A DNA stretch of 64,000 nucleotides. It comes from an uncultured Bacteroidota bacterium. Lineage in GTDB: Bacteria > Bacteroidota > Bacteroidia > Flavobacteriales > Flavobacteriaceae. Below, in pieces: positions 1-9,105 of this stretch. The position numbers and the translations under genes were made by a program. Location: assembly GCA_902598305.1 (NCBI GenBank), contig CACKBL010000004.1, positions 1-64,000 on the forward strand, read 5' to 3'. Positions within the stretch are counted from its first letter, which is position 1; each line of letters begins with the position of its first letter. Below the pieces are notes generated by a model. That model saw only the letters and a list, made by a program, of their open reading frames with translations. It was not told the DNA's origin and did not search any database.

Positions 1-269
1 TAAAGGTACACTTAGATTTTGAGGTCTATAATGTTAGTTTAGATGAGAAGAAAACCATATTAGAAACTCTTTTAGATGAGAATATTGACGCACCTCACTC
101 GTGTTTAGGAGGTGTGTGCTCAACTTGCATTGCTAGAGTAAAAAGTGGTAAAACTGAAATGAATGAAAACCAAATTCTTACAGAAGAGGAAATTGCTGAA
201 GGATTCATTTTGACCTGTCAAGCTTATCCAAAGTCTCCATTTATTGAAATTGATTATGATGATGTTTGA
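1..269 (+). CDS. C-terminal end of a ferredoxin reductase-type protein (PaaE-like), 5' truncated by the window
   Basis: An open frame enters at the window edge (reading from base 3) and ends with TGA at 267-269, giving about 88 visible residues. They form a plant-type [2Fe-2S] ferredoxin domain: the motif C-LGGV-C-ST-C is followed about 30 residues later by the fourth cysteine in LTCQAY. This fold at the C-terminus, ending shortly after the last cysteine, is typical of PaaE-like NADPH:ferredoxin reductases, which move electrons from NADPH through FAD to the cluster. The FAD/NAD domain would lie upstream, outside the window. The 3' end overlaps the convergent glycosyltransferase gene by 16 bp. 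A free-standing ferredoxin is the alternative. Confidence 0.75.
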   Translation, partial: KVHLDFEVYNVSLDEKKTILETLLDENIDAPHSCLGGVCSTCIARVKSGKTEMNENQILTEEEIAEGFILTCQAYPKSPFIEIDYDDV

Positions 270-1297
270 CCTATTGTTTTTCTAACAACTTCTATAATTT
301 TTTCAGGAGTTATTGTTCTCATACAATTTTCATATCCTTCTGGACAAACATTGCCATACACAGACGTTGGTATTAAAGGATAACGGTCTCTATCAGATAG
401 AATATTTCTTTCGCTATTTTGATTCCAAGGAGAAAAACCTGCAAAGGGATGGGTAACCCCCCAAATGGTAATTACAGGAATGTTGTAGTTTGCGGCAATA
501 TGTCCGTTTGCCGAGTCCATTGAAACCATTACATCTAAATTCGAAATTATTTTTATTTGATCAGAAAAAGAATATTTGCCTGCTAATGAATAAACATTAG
601 GGTAAGCTTTCTCCCAAACTTGTAATTTATTTTGCTCATCCCCATCTGACCCTAGTAGAAAAACCTGACTTTCTCTCTGTAAAAAGGAAATTACTTTTTG
701 AGTCAAATCTAAAGGGTAAATTTTTCCTATATGTTTGGCGAATGGGGCAATTCCTATCCATTTTAATTTTGAATTAAAAAAGGAATCATTAAATTTTTTA
801 GGTGTATTGAATTTTGACGGGAATTCGTGATCAGATAAATCTACAGGAAAACCAATTTTTCTTAAAACATCTCCATATCTGTGAATAACGGGTGTTAAAG
901 GAACCAAAACTTTGTTTTTTTTTCTTGTAAGCGATTTTTTTTCAATTCTTCCTTTATGGATTTTTTTGAACCGAATTGATGAAAAAAGGAAAAACATTCT
1001 TAAAATATTGGTTCTTAGAGAGCTATGAAGGTCTACGATACCAATTGGGTCTAATTCCTTAATTTCCATATAAAGATTAAATAATCCTTTAAATCCTTTA
1101 TGCCTTCCATTATAATCAAGTTCTAAGATTTCTAAGTTTTTGAATTCATACAACAATGGGCTAAAAAAATCTTTTGTCACAAATGTTATACTGATATCTG
1201 GGTATTTTGATAAAAAACATCTTATTAGTGGGATGGAAATCGCAACATCTCCTAGAGAGGAAAATCTCAAAAAAACCAACTTCTTTAAAGTCTTCAA
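254..1297 (-). CDS. Glycosyltransferase family 9 (heptosyltransferase-like)
   Basis: The 347-residue protein has the GT9 layout. An N-terminal Rossmann half starts FLRFSSLGDVAISIPL, and a C-terminal nucleotide-sugar half contains WIGIAPFAKHIGKIYPL, FLLGSDGDE and the donor-site segment SMDSANGHIAANYNIPVITIWG. GT9 enzymes transfer ADP-heptose or similar sugars to lipopolysaccharide or other surface glycans at the inner face of the inner membrane. The start ATG overlaps the end of the DUF4254 gene by 4 bp, so the two are probably translationally coupled. The exact sugar cannot be told from sequence. Confidence 0.88.
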   Translation of the reverse strand: MKTLKKLVFLRFSSLGDVAISIPLIRCFLSKYPDISITFVTKDFFSPLLYEFKNLEILELDYNGRHKGFKGLFNLYMEIKELDPIGIVDLHSSLRTNILRMFFLFSSIRFKKIHKGRIEKKSLTRKKNKVLVPLTPVIHRYGDVLRKIGFPVDLSDHEFPSKFNTPKKFNDSFFNSKLKWIGIAPFAKHIGKIYPLDLTQKVISFLQRESQVFLLGSDGDEQNKLQVWEKAYPNVYSLAGKYSFSDQIKIISNLDVMVSMDSANGHIAANYNIPVITIWGVTHPFAGFSPWNQNSERNILSDRDRYPLIPTSVYGNVCPEGYENCMRTITPEKIIEVVRKTIGQTSS

Positions 1298-1902
1298 TCT
1301 TTATCTTTTTTATAAAGAATTGGATTTAAATCTTCATCATTGTACATTTTCATTTGTCTGTATACCTTCATTATCTTTCTGCCCTCAGAAAGGTCTTTAG
1401 TAAGTTGATCTATAGCTAAACAAAGATCTGATTTTTGTTCATTTAAAATTAAAAGTTTTTCTGAACATTTCATTCTGTGGTCTTTAGATGCAGAAATTCT
1501 ACTTGACTCTTCGGCCATGTGATAAATCTTTAATACTAAAATAGATAATCTGTCTATGGCCCATGCTGGGCTCTCGGTATTTATAGTAGCGTTTTTTTGT
1601 AGAATTACCCGCTTGAACTTTTTTATAAAATAATCATCTATAACTTCTACAAGATTTGTTCTTTTTTGGTTTGATTGATCAATTTTTCTTTTTAAATCTA
1701 AAGCCTCTATGGGTTTTATTTCATCATCTCTAATGATATCTTCATAATGCCATTGTACAGTATCAATCCAACACTTTCTATATAATATTGCTTCAAAAGA
1801 GTTTTTTTCAAAGGGATTTATTATCTCTTGGTTAACAATATCTAATTTATGATAGTCTTCTACACATTTGTCAAAGATTAAAACTAAATTTTTTGCTTTC
1901 AA
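1294..1902 (-). CDS. DUF4254 family protein
   Basis: This 202-residue, mostly helical protein matches DUF4254 in its opening (NLVLIFDKCVEDYH), the conserved CWIDTVQWHYEDIIRDDEI block and the IDRLSILVLKIYHM segment. It has no signal peptide or membrane segment. The family is found mainly in Bacteroidota, usually next to a GT9 glycosyltransferase, as here with a 4-bp overlap. That points to a role in lipopolysaccharide core or glycan synthesis, but no biochemical function is established. The start ATG is at 1900-1902, and the gap to the divergent small gene is about 100 bp. Confidence 0.85.
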   Translation of the reverse strand: MKAKNLVLIFDKCVEDYHKLDIVNQEIINPFEKNSFEAILYRKCWIDTVQWHYEDIIRDDEIKPIEALDLKRKIDQSNQKRTNLVEVIDDYFIKKFKRVILQKNATINTESPAWAIDRLSILVLKIYHMAEESSRISASKDHRMKCSEKLLILNEQKSDLCLAIDQLTKDLSEGRKIMKVYRQMKMYNDEDLNPILYKKDKD

Positions 1903-2004
1903 GATTTTAAATATACAAAATTACTTATTTCTTCTCGACAAAGGTTTCTGATGTTTAAATTAAAACAAATAAGTTATTTTGTTTAAATTGCGATAAAATT
2001 GAAA

Positions 2005-2235
2005 ATGGTTAAAGGTTTTTTTGAAGGAATACAGTGGCTTTTTGAAAATATTTTTTTTCTTCCACATGAGTTTTTAAGAGATATTGAGCTTACGTCTTGG
2101 TGGATAGCTAATTGTGTGAATTTTTTCTTCCTATTAATTGGTATTGTCGCTCTAGTTTATTGGTCTAAAAAACTTAAAGATTTTGACGATAAAGGAGAAG
2201 AGGATAAAGACGTAACAGCACATTCATTTCTCTAG
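2005..2235 (+). CDS. Small inner-membrane protein (DUF6341-like)
   Basis: This is a 76-residue protein starting at ATG 2005. A TTG two codons earlier (1999) is an alternative start. It has an amphipathic aromatic N-terminus (GFFEGIQWLFENIFFLPHEF), one strong transmembrane helix (WWIANCVNFFFLLIGIVALVYW) and a charged tail. Short proteins of this kind, often upstream of or beside purD in Flavobacteriia, have been misannotated as uracil phosphoribosyltransferase; nothing here resembles that enzyme. Its stop overlaps the end of convergent purD by 4 bp. The function is unknown. The family name is from memory and is less certain than the gene itself. Confidence 0.7.
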   Translation: MVKGFFEGIQWLFENIFFLPHEFLRDIELTSWWIANCVNFFFLLIGIVALVYWSKKLKDFDDKGEEDKDVTAHSFL

Positions 2236-3512
2236 AGGTCAAAACCAATGTCATTTCTGAAAGTTTTTCCCTGAAATTTTATTTTTGATATAGTTTTGTA
2301 AGACTTTTCTAGAGCCTTATCGAGTTGCTTATCCATTGAGGTTACTGCAATTACCCTACCGCCAGAAGTAACTATATTTTGATTTTCTTTTTTGGTTCCG
2401 CTATGGAACAAAAAACTATCGTTTACGAACTCTAGACCCCTAATGACTTTCCCTTTTTCATATTTTTCTGGATATCCTTTTGAAACTGTCATTACAGTCG
2501 AAGAAAAAAGTTCACTGACTTTTAGGTTCGAAGTTTGTAACTTGGAACTTTTAAGTTTTAAAAATATTTCTAAAAGATCGCTTTCAATTCTAGGTAGAAT
2601 TGCTTCTGTTTCGGGATCTCCCAATCTCACATTATATTCTATAACATATGGATCGTCTTTTACTATCATTAAGCCGATGAACAAAAATCCTGTATAATCT
2701 ATCTTATCTTTTTTCAATCCACGGATGGTAGGTTGAATTACTTGATTCTCTATTTTTTTATATAATTTTTGGTCTACAAAAGGTACAGGGGAAATTGCTC
2801 CCATACCCCCAGTATTTAATCCAGTGTCCCCGACACCTACCCTTTTATAATCTTTAGCCATTGGAAATATTTTATATGTTTCCCCGTCTGTTAAAACAAA
2901 GCTTGAAACTTCAATCCCTTTTAAATGCTCTTCAATAACTACTTTTTCAGATGCTTGGCCGAACTTTTTATTAAGTATCATATTCTCTAAACTTTTTTTT
3001 GCTTCATTTAAGTCGGGCAATATCAAAACCCCTTTCCCTGCGGCAAGACCATCTGCTTTTAAAACATATGGTGGATTGAGAGAACTAAGAAAAGTGTCGG
3101 CTTCATGAATGTTTTTTTTATTAAATGTTCGATATCTTGCCGTAGGTATCTTATGTCTAAGCATGAATTCCTTTGCAAATTCTTTGCTCCCCTCTAAAAT
3201 TGCCCCATTTTTTTTTGGCCCGATGACAATAAAATTGTCGTTTTTTATTTCATTGCTTAAAAAATCATGAAGCCCATTAACCAATGGGTCTTCTGGTCCA
3301 ACTATAACAACTGTAATTTTATTGGACAAGATTAAATCTCTAATTGAACCAAAATCTGATATTGATATTTCTACGTTTTCCCCTAAAAAAGATGTCCCGG
3401 CATTTCCTGGGGCTATAAACAATTTGTCACAAAATTTACTTTGAGATATTTTCCATGCGAGTGCGTTTTCTCGACCGCCTGAACCTATAATTAAAACTTT
3501 ATGAGATTCCAT
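2232..3512 (-). CDS. purD: Phosphoribosylamine--glycine ligase
   Basis: GARS catalyses the second step of de novo purine synthesis: 5-phosphoribosylamine + glycine + ATP to GAR. The 426-residue length is normal for the family. Visible motifs are the N-terminal VLIIGSGGRENALAWK, GPEDPLVNGL, the ATP-grasp segments KADGLAAGKGV and EEHLKGIEVSSF, and the signature RLGDPETEAILPR. The start ATG at 3510-3512 gives the usual N-terminus. It lies 49 bp downstream of the polysaccharide operon on the same strand, so it may be read from that operon or from its own promoter. Confidence 0.96.
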   Translation of the reverse strand: MESHKVLIIGSGGRENALAWKISQSKFCDKLFIAPGNAGTSFLGENVEISISDFGSIRDLILSNKITVVIVGPEDPLVNGLHDFLSNEIKNDNFIVIGPKKNGAILEGSKEFAKEFMLRHKIPTARYRTFNKKNIHEADTFLSSLNPPYVLKADGLAAGKGVLILPDLNEAKKSLENMILNKKFGQASEKVVIEEHLKGIEVSSFVLTDGETYKIFPMAKDYKRVGVGDTGLNTGGMGAISPVPFVDQKLYKKIENQVIQPTIRGLKKDKIDYTGFLFIGLMIVKDDPYVIEYNVRLGDPETEAILPRIESDLLEIFLKLKSSKLQTSNLKVSELFSSTVMTVSKGYPEKYEKGKVIRGLEFVNDSFLFHSGTKKENQNIVTSGGRVIAVTSMDKQLDKALEKSYKTISKIKFQGKTFRNDIGFDL

Positions 3513-3561
3513 TTAACAAATATAATAATCATAATCATTTAGCTCTTAAGGCCTTTCAATT

Positions 3562-4407
3562 TTACACTCTTAAGATTGATTTAAGTCTAAATCTTCTTAT
3601 AAATTCCCCTTGACTCTTTGTAACTATGTATGGTTCATTTTTCAAATATCCGTTCATAACGCCTAGAATACTCCAAAATAAAAAGGGAAAAGATTTTTTA
3701 ATTAAAAACCCTTTCAGGCAAGCAAGAATTCCAATTATAATACCATATCTCATTTTATAAAAAGCTTGGCCTTGGAGAAAAGAAGAGTTCCTAGAATAAA
3801 CATTTCCTATTGGTCTTAAATGTTTCACTTTTACATTATTCAAAACTTTCACTTCGAATCCATAGTACATTGCAAGGATTTCGTCAATTGTATCCCATCC
3901 CATCTCTGGAATCAGACCTCCAATTTTTCTATAGCATTTTGAGCTATACGCTTTTAACCCTCCACGAACATGATTCTTTTTCATTGGGTGTACACTTTCC
4001 CATATGCCCTTTTTAGAAAGTTCGATTAAAATCCCACCTGCAATTCCAATTCTAGGGTTTGAAAAAGTTTTGCTGATTAATTGAAAATACTTAGCGGGAA
4101 GAATTAAGTCGGCATCTAATTTGAGGATAAAATCATATGGCTTAGTCAATTTTGAATAACCAAAAAGAAATGCATTTACAACCTTTGAGCCAGGCATATG
4201 CTCATTGGAAGATTTATGACTAAAAACTTTTATGAAGTCATTTTTGCTTTGATAATCAATCATTATTTTTTTTGTGCTGTCATTTGAATTATCATCAATC
4301 AAAATCATCTCCTCAGGTAATAAATTTTGTGAACAAACGGATTTTAAAAAAGAAGGTAAAAGTTTTTCTTCGTTATGCGCTGGAACGACGATACTGAAAG
4401 TTTTCAT
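3562..4407 (-). CDS. Glycosyltransferase family 2
   Basis: The 281-residue protein begins with the GT2/GT-A signature FSIVVPAHNEEKLLPSFL, has ILIDDNSNDST, and carries the metal-binding LKLDADLILP (a DxD-type motif). A hydrophobic stretch near residues 225-250 suggests membrane association. It probably adds a sugar to a lipid-linked surface glycan. Its position directly after rfbD, with no gap, and in the same operon as the whole dTDP-rhamnose pathway, makes rhamnosyl transfer an attractive inference. Donor and acceptor cannot be read from the sequence. Confidence 0.85.
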   Translation of the reverse strand: MKTFSIVVPAHNEEKLLPSFLKSVCSQNLLPEEMILIDDNSNDSTKKIMIDYQSKNDFIKVFSHKSSNEHMPGSKVVNAFLFGYSKLTKPYDFILKLDADLILPAKYFQLISKTFSNPRIGIAGGILIELSKKGIWESVHPMKKNHVRGGLKAYSSKCYRKIGGLIPEMGWDTIDEILAMYYGFEVKVLNNVKVKHLRPIGNVYSRNSSFLQGQAFYKMRYGIIIGILACLKGFLIKKSFPFLFWSILGVMNGYLKNEPYIVTKSQGEFIRRFRLKSILRV

Positions 4408-5196
4408 TTATATCTCGGTGTTTTTCAATGGGCTGTATGAAGGACGTTTAACCCCAAAAGACTGAGATGATACTGGTATAATTTTATTTGAGTAATTATT
4501 TTCCTCAACTATTTTATTAGCAAATTCGTACCATGACATAACTTCTTCACCAGCGCAATGGTAAATTCCTTTTTTGGGTAAAGAAATAATTATTTTGGTA
4601 ATAAAATCCGCAAGCTTTTCAGTATTTGTTGGTGTTCCATACTGGTCTTTAACAACTTTTATTTCTTTACCATTTGATGCAGCCCTTAAGATATTTCTAT
4701 AAAAATTATACCCAAAATTTTTAGAATATAGCCATGAAGTTCTAATAATGTATCCAAAAATTGCATTTTCAACAACATACTTTTCGCCCAAATACTTTGT
4801 CATCCCGTATTTATTCAAAGGATTTGCTTTGTCATTTTCTAAATAGGGTCTTTTTTTTGTCCCATCAAAGATATAATCAGTTGAAATATGTATCAAGATA
4901 GATTCATAATCATTACAAACCCGAGTCAAGTTTTTTACACCTTCGACGTTTGTTTTAAAAGCTAACAAAGGCTGGTTTTCAGATTTTAACACATCTGTGA
5001 ATGCGGCACAATTAATACAAAATTTTGGATTATACTTTTTAAATGCCGCCTGAATTTCATCTGCTTGAATTATATCAAGTTTTTCTTTAGGTAGAAATAT
5101 CCAATCAAAGCCGTATTTCCCCGAACATCTCTTCTGAAGTGTCTTTCCTAATTGACCGTCAGATCCTGTTACCAAAATTTTTTTATTATCTGACAT
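4408..5196 (-). CDS. rfbD: dTDP-4-dehydrorhamnose reductase
   Basis: RfbD (RmlD) performs the last step to dTDP-L-rhamnose, reducing dTDP-4-keto-L-rhamnose with NADPH. The short-chain dehydrogenase features are all present: the nucleotide-binding ILVTGSDGQLGKTL, INCAAFTDV, STDYIFDGTK, and the catalytic YGMTKYLGEK (Tyr-x3-Lys). At 262 residues it is slightly short for the family, but it ends with the usual RPSYSPLKN tail. The start overlaps the end of rfbC by 11 bp, and its stop abuts the GT2 gene. Confidence 0.93.
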   Translation of the reverse strand: MSDNKKILVTGSDGQLGKTLQKRCSGKYGFDWIFLPKEKLDIIQADEIQAAFKKYNPKFCINCAAFTDVLKSENQPLLAFKTNVEGVKNLTRVCNDYESILIHISTDYIFDGTKKRPYLENDKANPLNKYGMTKYLGEKYVVENAIFGYIIRTSWLYSKNFGYNFYRNILRAASNGKEIKVVKDQYGTPTNTEKLADFITKIIISLPKKGIYHCAGEEVMSWYEFANKIVEENNYSNKIIPVSSQSFGVKRPSYSPLKNTEI

Positions 5197-5728
5197 CTTT
5201 TTTGAATAATGGCCAATTTAAATCTTTGTCACTAAGAATAGAATCTTGTTTTGAAAATGGCCAATTTAAATTAAATTGGGGGTCAAAAGGTGAAAATCCT
5301 TTTTCAAAATTAGGCATATATGGTTTGTTCACTTTGTAAATTACCCTTGCATGGTCTGATATTACCGCAAAACCGTGGGCAAATCCAGAAGGAACAAATA
5401 GTTGTTCACCATTTTCTTGAGATAATTCAACACCATATGAATTTAAGTACGAAGAGGAATCGGGCCTTAAATCAATAACTATGTCCCAAATCTTTCCACT
5501 CAAAACTCTTATAATTTTATTTTGTGAATATGGTTCTTGTTGATAATGCATGCCCCTAATAACTTTTTTTCTTGAGAAAGACTCGTTTTCTTGGATAAAT
5601 TGATCTACGTTAATTTTTTCTTTTAAATAGTTGTAGTTGTATGTTTCTAAAAAATGACCTCTATTATCATCAATAACATTTTCCTTAATCAAATAACATC
5701 CTTGCAGTGGAGAGTTTATAATTTTCAT
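5186..5728 (-). CDS. rfbC: dTDP-4-dehydrorhamnose 3,5-epimerase
   Basis: RfbC (RmlC) epimerises C3 and C5 of dTDP-4-keto-6-deoxyglucose. This cupin has DNRGHFLETYN, the catalytic His in VIRGMHYQ, KIIRVLSGKIWDIVIDLR, and PSGFAHGFAVIS. I choose ATG 5728 (MKIINSPLQGCYL), one base after the rfbA stop, because family members start with this strand. An in-frame ATG at 5758 would add ten atypical residues inside rfbA. The 3' end holds a 16-bp direct repeat (5208-5223 and 5256-5271), so the C-terminus carries two similar LNWP(F/L) segments. Confidence 0.92.
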   Translation of the reverse strand: MKIINSPLQGCYLIKENVIDDNRGHFLETYNYNYLKEKINVDQFIQENESFSRKKVIRGMHYQQEPYSQNKIIRVLSGKIWDIVIDLRPDSSSYLNSYGVELSQENGEQLFVPSGFAHGFAVISDHARVIYKVNKPYMPNFEKGFSPFDPQFNLNWPFSKQDSILSDKDLNWPLFKKDVR

Positions 5729-5729
5729 T

Positions 5730-6587
5730 TTATAGATTTGATTTAAGGAATTCTCCATATTTGCTCTCCGCCATAGATTCGACCAAAATAGATAAAGTCT
5801 CTTTTGTTATTAGGTTACTTTGAAAAGCTGATAGTTCTGGTGAACCTACCAATATGCCTTTCCTTTCCTGGAGTGTTTCCACAAATTGATTTGCTTTCAT
5901 TAACGAATCTACCGTACCTGTATCTAGCCAAATCGTATCTTCGCTTAATAGTTTAACTTCAAGATTCGAGTCTTTAAGAAAAGCTTTATTTATCTCTGTG
6001 ATTTCTAACTCTCCTCTTTTTGAAAAACCTAGACTTTTTGCCTTTGAAACCACACTAGAATCATAACAATAAATACCAGGAACAGCGAATGGGGATTTTG
6101 GTTTCTTTGGTTTTTCTTCTATCCCAAGAGCCTCAAAATTATTATCGAACTCAATTACTCCATATCTTCTGGGATTGCTTACTCTTAAAGCAAAAATAAA
6201 ACCTCCTTTTAAATCTTTTCGAGATAAAATTTCGTTTTCAAAATTGCCTCCGAAAAAAAAATTGTCACCCAAAATTAAAGTTACATTTGAATTTCCAATA
6301 AAATCATCCCCAACAATAAATGCGTCGGCAAGCCCTTTAGGGTAATTTTGTGACTCATAATGAAAAGAGCATCCCCATTGGGAACCATCACCTAAAAGTC
6401 TCTTGAAAATTGGTAAATCATCTCTAGTTGAGATAATTAATATTTGTTTAATACCACATTTAATTAGTGTGCTCAGAGGATAATATATCATGGGCTTATC
6501 ATAAATAGGTAATAGTTGCTTGCTAACTGATAACGTCATCGGATATAATCTCGAACCTGTCCCACCTGCTAAAATAATTCCCTTCAT
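5730..6587 (-). CDS. rfbA: Glucose-1-phosphate thymidylyltransferase
   Basis: RfbA (RmlA) makes dTDP-glucose from glucose-1-phosphate and dTTP, the entry to dTDP-L-rhamnose. The 285-residue protein has the nucleotidyltransferase signature GIILAGGTGSRLYPMT, then SKQLLPIYDKPMIYYPLS, the sugar/metal site LILGDNFFFG, GVIEFD, EEKPKKPKS, and WLDTGTVDSL. It lies 7 bp after rfbB and 1 bp before the preferred rfbC start, in the rfbB-A-C-D operon. Family enzymes are feedback-inhibited by dTDP-rhamnose; that is family knowledge, not visible here. Confidence 0.96.
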   Translation of the reverse strand: MKGIILAGGTGSRLYPMTLSVSKQLLPIYDKPMIYYPLSTLIKCGIKQILIISTRDDLPIFKRLLGDGSQWGCSFHYESQNYPKGLADAFIVGDDFIGNSNVTLILGDNFFFGGNFENEILSRKDLKGGFIFALRVSNPRRYGVIEFDNNFEALGIEEKPKKPKSPFAVPGIYCYDSSVVSKAKSLGFSKRGELEITEINKAFLKDSNLEVKLLSEDTIWLDTGTVDSLMKANQFVETLQERKGILVGSPELSAFQSNLITKETLSILVESMAESKYGEFLKSNL

Positions 6588-6594
6588 AGAGTTT

Positions 6595-7605
6595 TTATTT
6601 TTTTAAATTCAGAAAATGAGATATAGTAAATTTTAGATTCTCTTTAAAAGAAGAGTTATGAAATATTTCATAATCGTAAAAAATTTTACTTGTCTTCAGG
6701 GCGTATCTAAAATCGTGCCCTTTTCTGTCCTTTACAAATTTTATTCTGTCCATATTTGCATTTTTGTTTTTACTAGGGATCAATTTATCTACAATCTTTA
6801 GAATCAATTTACAAATTTCTAAATTAGACATCTCGTTTGATCCTCCAATACAATATTCTTCACCCGGTTTACCAATTTCTAGAATTAATTCAATAGCCTT
6901 ACAGTGATCTTCAACATAAATCCAGTCTCTAATATTAGACCCATCAGAATATATGGGTATATCTTCATTTTTTTTTACACAAGAAATTATTTTCGGGATA
7001 AATTTCTCCTCATTTTGATAAGGTCCAAAATTGTTTGAAGAGTAGGATATAATGGTCGGCAAATTAAACGTTTTCTGGAATGCTTTTACAAAATGATCTG
7101 CACCTGCCTTTGATGCACTATAGGGGCTGTTTGGAGAATATGGAGATTTTTCGTCAAAATAACTATTATGAGATAAGGACCCAAAAACTTCATCAGTAGA
7201 AATTTGGTAAAAAAAAGATTTTTTAAATTGTTGCTTTAGAGTGTTATTTTCGTCAATCCATAACTTTTTTGCTTCAATTAGTAAATTTAAGGTTCCTTTA
7301 GTGTTAACCTCTAAAAAGAGTTCCGGGTTCATTATTGAGTTATCTACATGAGACTCGGCTGCAAAATTTATTATAATATTGGGCTTGTGTGTTTGAAAAA
7401 CTTTCTGAACGTCATTTTTATTGGATATGTCTCCTTTAACAAGTAAAAAATTGTTTTTTTCAAATACACTTTTTACTCTATTGTAATTTGAGGCGTAGGT
7501 CATTTTGTCAAAAACTATTATTTGATCAAAATTATTCTTGTCTTTTATTTTTCTCAAAAAATGTCCTCCTATAAATCCTAAACCGCCTGTGATTAAAATA
7601 GTCAT
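6595..7605 (-). CDS. rfbB: dTDP-glucose 4,6-dehydratase
   Basis: RfbB (RmlB) converts dTDP-glucose to dTDP-4-keto-6-deoxyglucose using bound NAD. The extended short-chain dehydrogenase motifs are clear: ILITGGLGFIGGHFL, NFAAESHVDNSI, STDEVFGSL, the catalytic YSASKAGADHF, and NNFGPYQNEEKFIPK followed by GSNIRDWIYVEDHC. The length of 336 residues is normal. Its ATG overlaps the stop of the GH3-like gene by 4 bp, placing it in the same transcript as that gene and the rest of the rhamnose pathway. Confidence 0.96.
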   Translation of the reverse strand: MTILITGGLGFIGGHFLRKIKDKNNFDQIIVFDKMTYASNYNRVKSVFEKNNFLLVKGDISNKNDVQKVFQTHKPNIIINFAAESHVDNSIMNPELFLEVNTKGTLNLLIEAKKLWIDENNTLKQQFKKSFFYQISTDEVFGSLSHNSYFDEKSPYSPNSPYSASKAGADHFVKAFQKTFNLPTIISYSSNNFGPYQNEEKFIPKIISCVKKNEDIPIYSDGSNIRDWIYVEDHCKAIELILEIGKPGEEYCIGGSNEMSNLEICKLILKIVDKLIPSKNKNANMDRIKFVKDRKGHDFRYALKTSKIFYDYEIFHNSSFKENLKFTISHFLNLKK

Positions 7606-9095
7606 TGTCGAATGATATATTTTTTAAGTTGATTTACAATTTTTCTGTCATTAGAAAGGTGAGGAACCTTGTTTTGTCCTCCAAGTTTCCCGATAGATTT
7701 CATATAATTATTAAACCCTCCTTTTTTTATTTTCATTATCCTAAGGGGAGATAATATTTTCCCTTGGACAAGGTCTTTATAATAAATATTTTGTCTTTGC
7801 ATTATTTTATCCATTAGGGCCTCAATTTCTTCTAAATTATCATTTATTTCATCAAATTCTATAAACCATTCGTGAAATGGTAATCCAGATTCAGGAGTGA
7901 CCTGAGGGGCAACAGTAAATTCACGTATTCTTAATTTTAATTTTGATGAAACCTCTCTTATTGTAGTTTCTACTTCCTTGGCAATTACGTGTTCTCCAAA
8001 GGCAGAAATAAAATGTTTAATTCTTCCAGTTACAACTATCCTGTATGGTTCTAATTCAGTAAACTGAATTGTATCACCTATATTATATCTCCATAATCCT
8101 GAAGATGTTGATATTATAAAGGCGTAGTTTTCTCCAACTTTGACATCTGATAAAGCTATATAGTTATTTTTTCCAGTTAAAAGATCCTTAGTTTTAATAA
8201 ATTCATAGTAAATATGATTGTTTAGTAGCAAAAGCATAGAATCACTGTCTAATTGATCTTGGAAAGCAAAAAACCCCTCTGAAGCCGGATAAACTTCTAT
8301 TGAATTTACTTTCCTTCCAATTAATTCGTCAAATATTTTTTTGTAGGGTTTAAAACTCACTCCTCCGTATATGAAAAGAGAGAAGTTTTTAAAAACATCA
8401 CCTATTTTTTTTCCTTTTTTTTCAATAATTTTTTCAAAATACATTTGTACCCAAGGCGGAATACCACTTATTAAAGTCATGTTTTGATTAATAGTTTCTT
8501 CAACAATCGCATTGATTTTTTCTTCCCATTCGTCTATACAGTTGACCTCCCAGCTTGGCATTCTGGATGATTTTAAATAAAAAGGCACATGATGAGCAAC
8601 AATGCCTGATAGTCTTCCAATTTTAATTCCTTTTTTTATTTTTAAAATTGGTGACCCTTGTATAAATATTTGTTTCCCATTTAAGAAATTTGCATCCCCA
8701 GTATTAACTATATAATGTAAGATAGAATCCCTTGCTGAGTTAATATGAGTTTTAATTGCGTTTTTAAATATCGGGATGTTCTTAACCCCAGATGTTGTTC
8801 CACTGGTTTTGCAAAAGTATTCGGGTGTACCTGGCCAAATAATATCGCTTTCTCCTGCAATCAATCTATTGATATAGATTTTAAATTTTTCATAATCCCT
8901 TACAGGGATTGATTCTTTAAACTCATCATATTTTCTTATGTCTTTAAAAAAATGTTGTTGCCCAAATAAAGTTTTTTTACCCTTTTTTATTAAAAACTCC
9001 AGTGTCTTTGTTTGGGATTTAATAGGGTTTTTAATCCAAAATTGGTTTTTGGAAGTTATATAGGCGGCATAACTCTTGGCAATTGTATTATACAT
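7602..9095 (-). CDS. GH3 auxin-responsive promoter family protein (acyl-adenylating enzyme)
   Basis: The 497-residue protein has the GH3 architecture, a branch of the ANL adenylating superfamily. The ATP-binding block is FCKTSGTTSGVKNIPI. Other blocks are QGSPIL, YGGVSFKPYK, YPASEGFFAFQD, WRYNIGDTIQF and the hinge VTGRIKHFISAFGEHV. Plant GH3 proteins conjugate amino acids to carboxylic acids; the bacterial substrates are unknown. It lies between the M23 peptidase gene (10-bp gap) and rfbB (4-bp overlap), which suggests a surface-glycan or envelope role. That link is inference. Confidence 0.88.
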   Translation of the reverse strand: MYNTIAKSYAAYITSKNQFWIKNPIKSQTKTLEFLIKKGKKTLFGQQHFFKDIRKYDEFKESIPVRDYEKFKIYINRLIAGESDIIWPGTPEYFCKTSGTTSGVKNIPIFKNAIKTHINSARDSILHYIVNTGDANFLNGKQIFIQGSPILKIKKGIKIGRLSGIVAHHVPFYLKSSRMPSWEVNCIDEWEEKINAIVEETINQNMTLISGIPPWVQMYFEKIIEKKGKKIGDVFKNFSLFIYGGVSFKPYKKIFDELIGRKVNSIEVYPASEGFFAFQDQLDSDSMLLLLNNHIYYEFIKTKDLLTGKNNYIALSDVKVGENYAFIISTSSGLWRYNIGDTIQFTELEPYRIVVTGRIKHFISAFGEHVIAKEVETTIREVSSKLKLRIREFTVAPQVTPESGLPFHEWFIEFDEINDNLEEIEALMDKIMQRQNIYYKDLVQGKILSPLRIMKIKKGGFNNYMKSIGKLGGQNKVPHLSNDRKIVNQLKKYIIRQ

Positions 9096-9105
9096 AAAAT
9101 ATATT

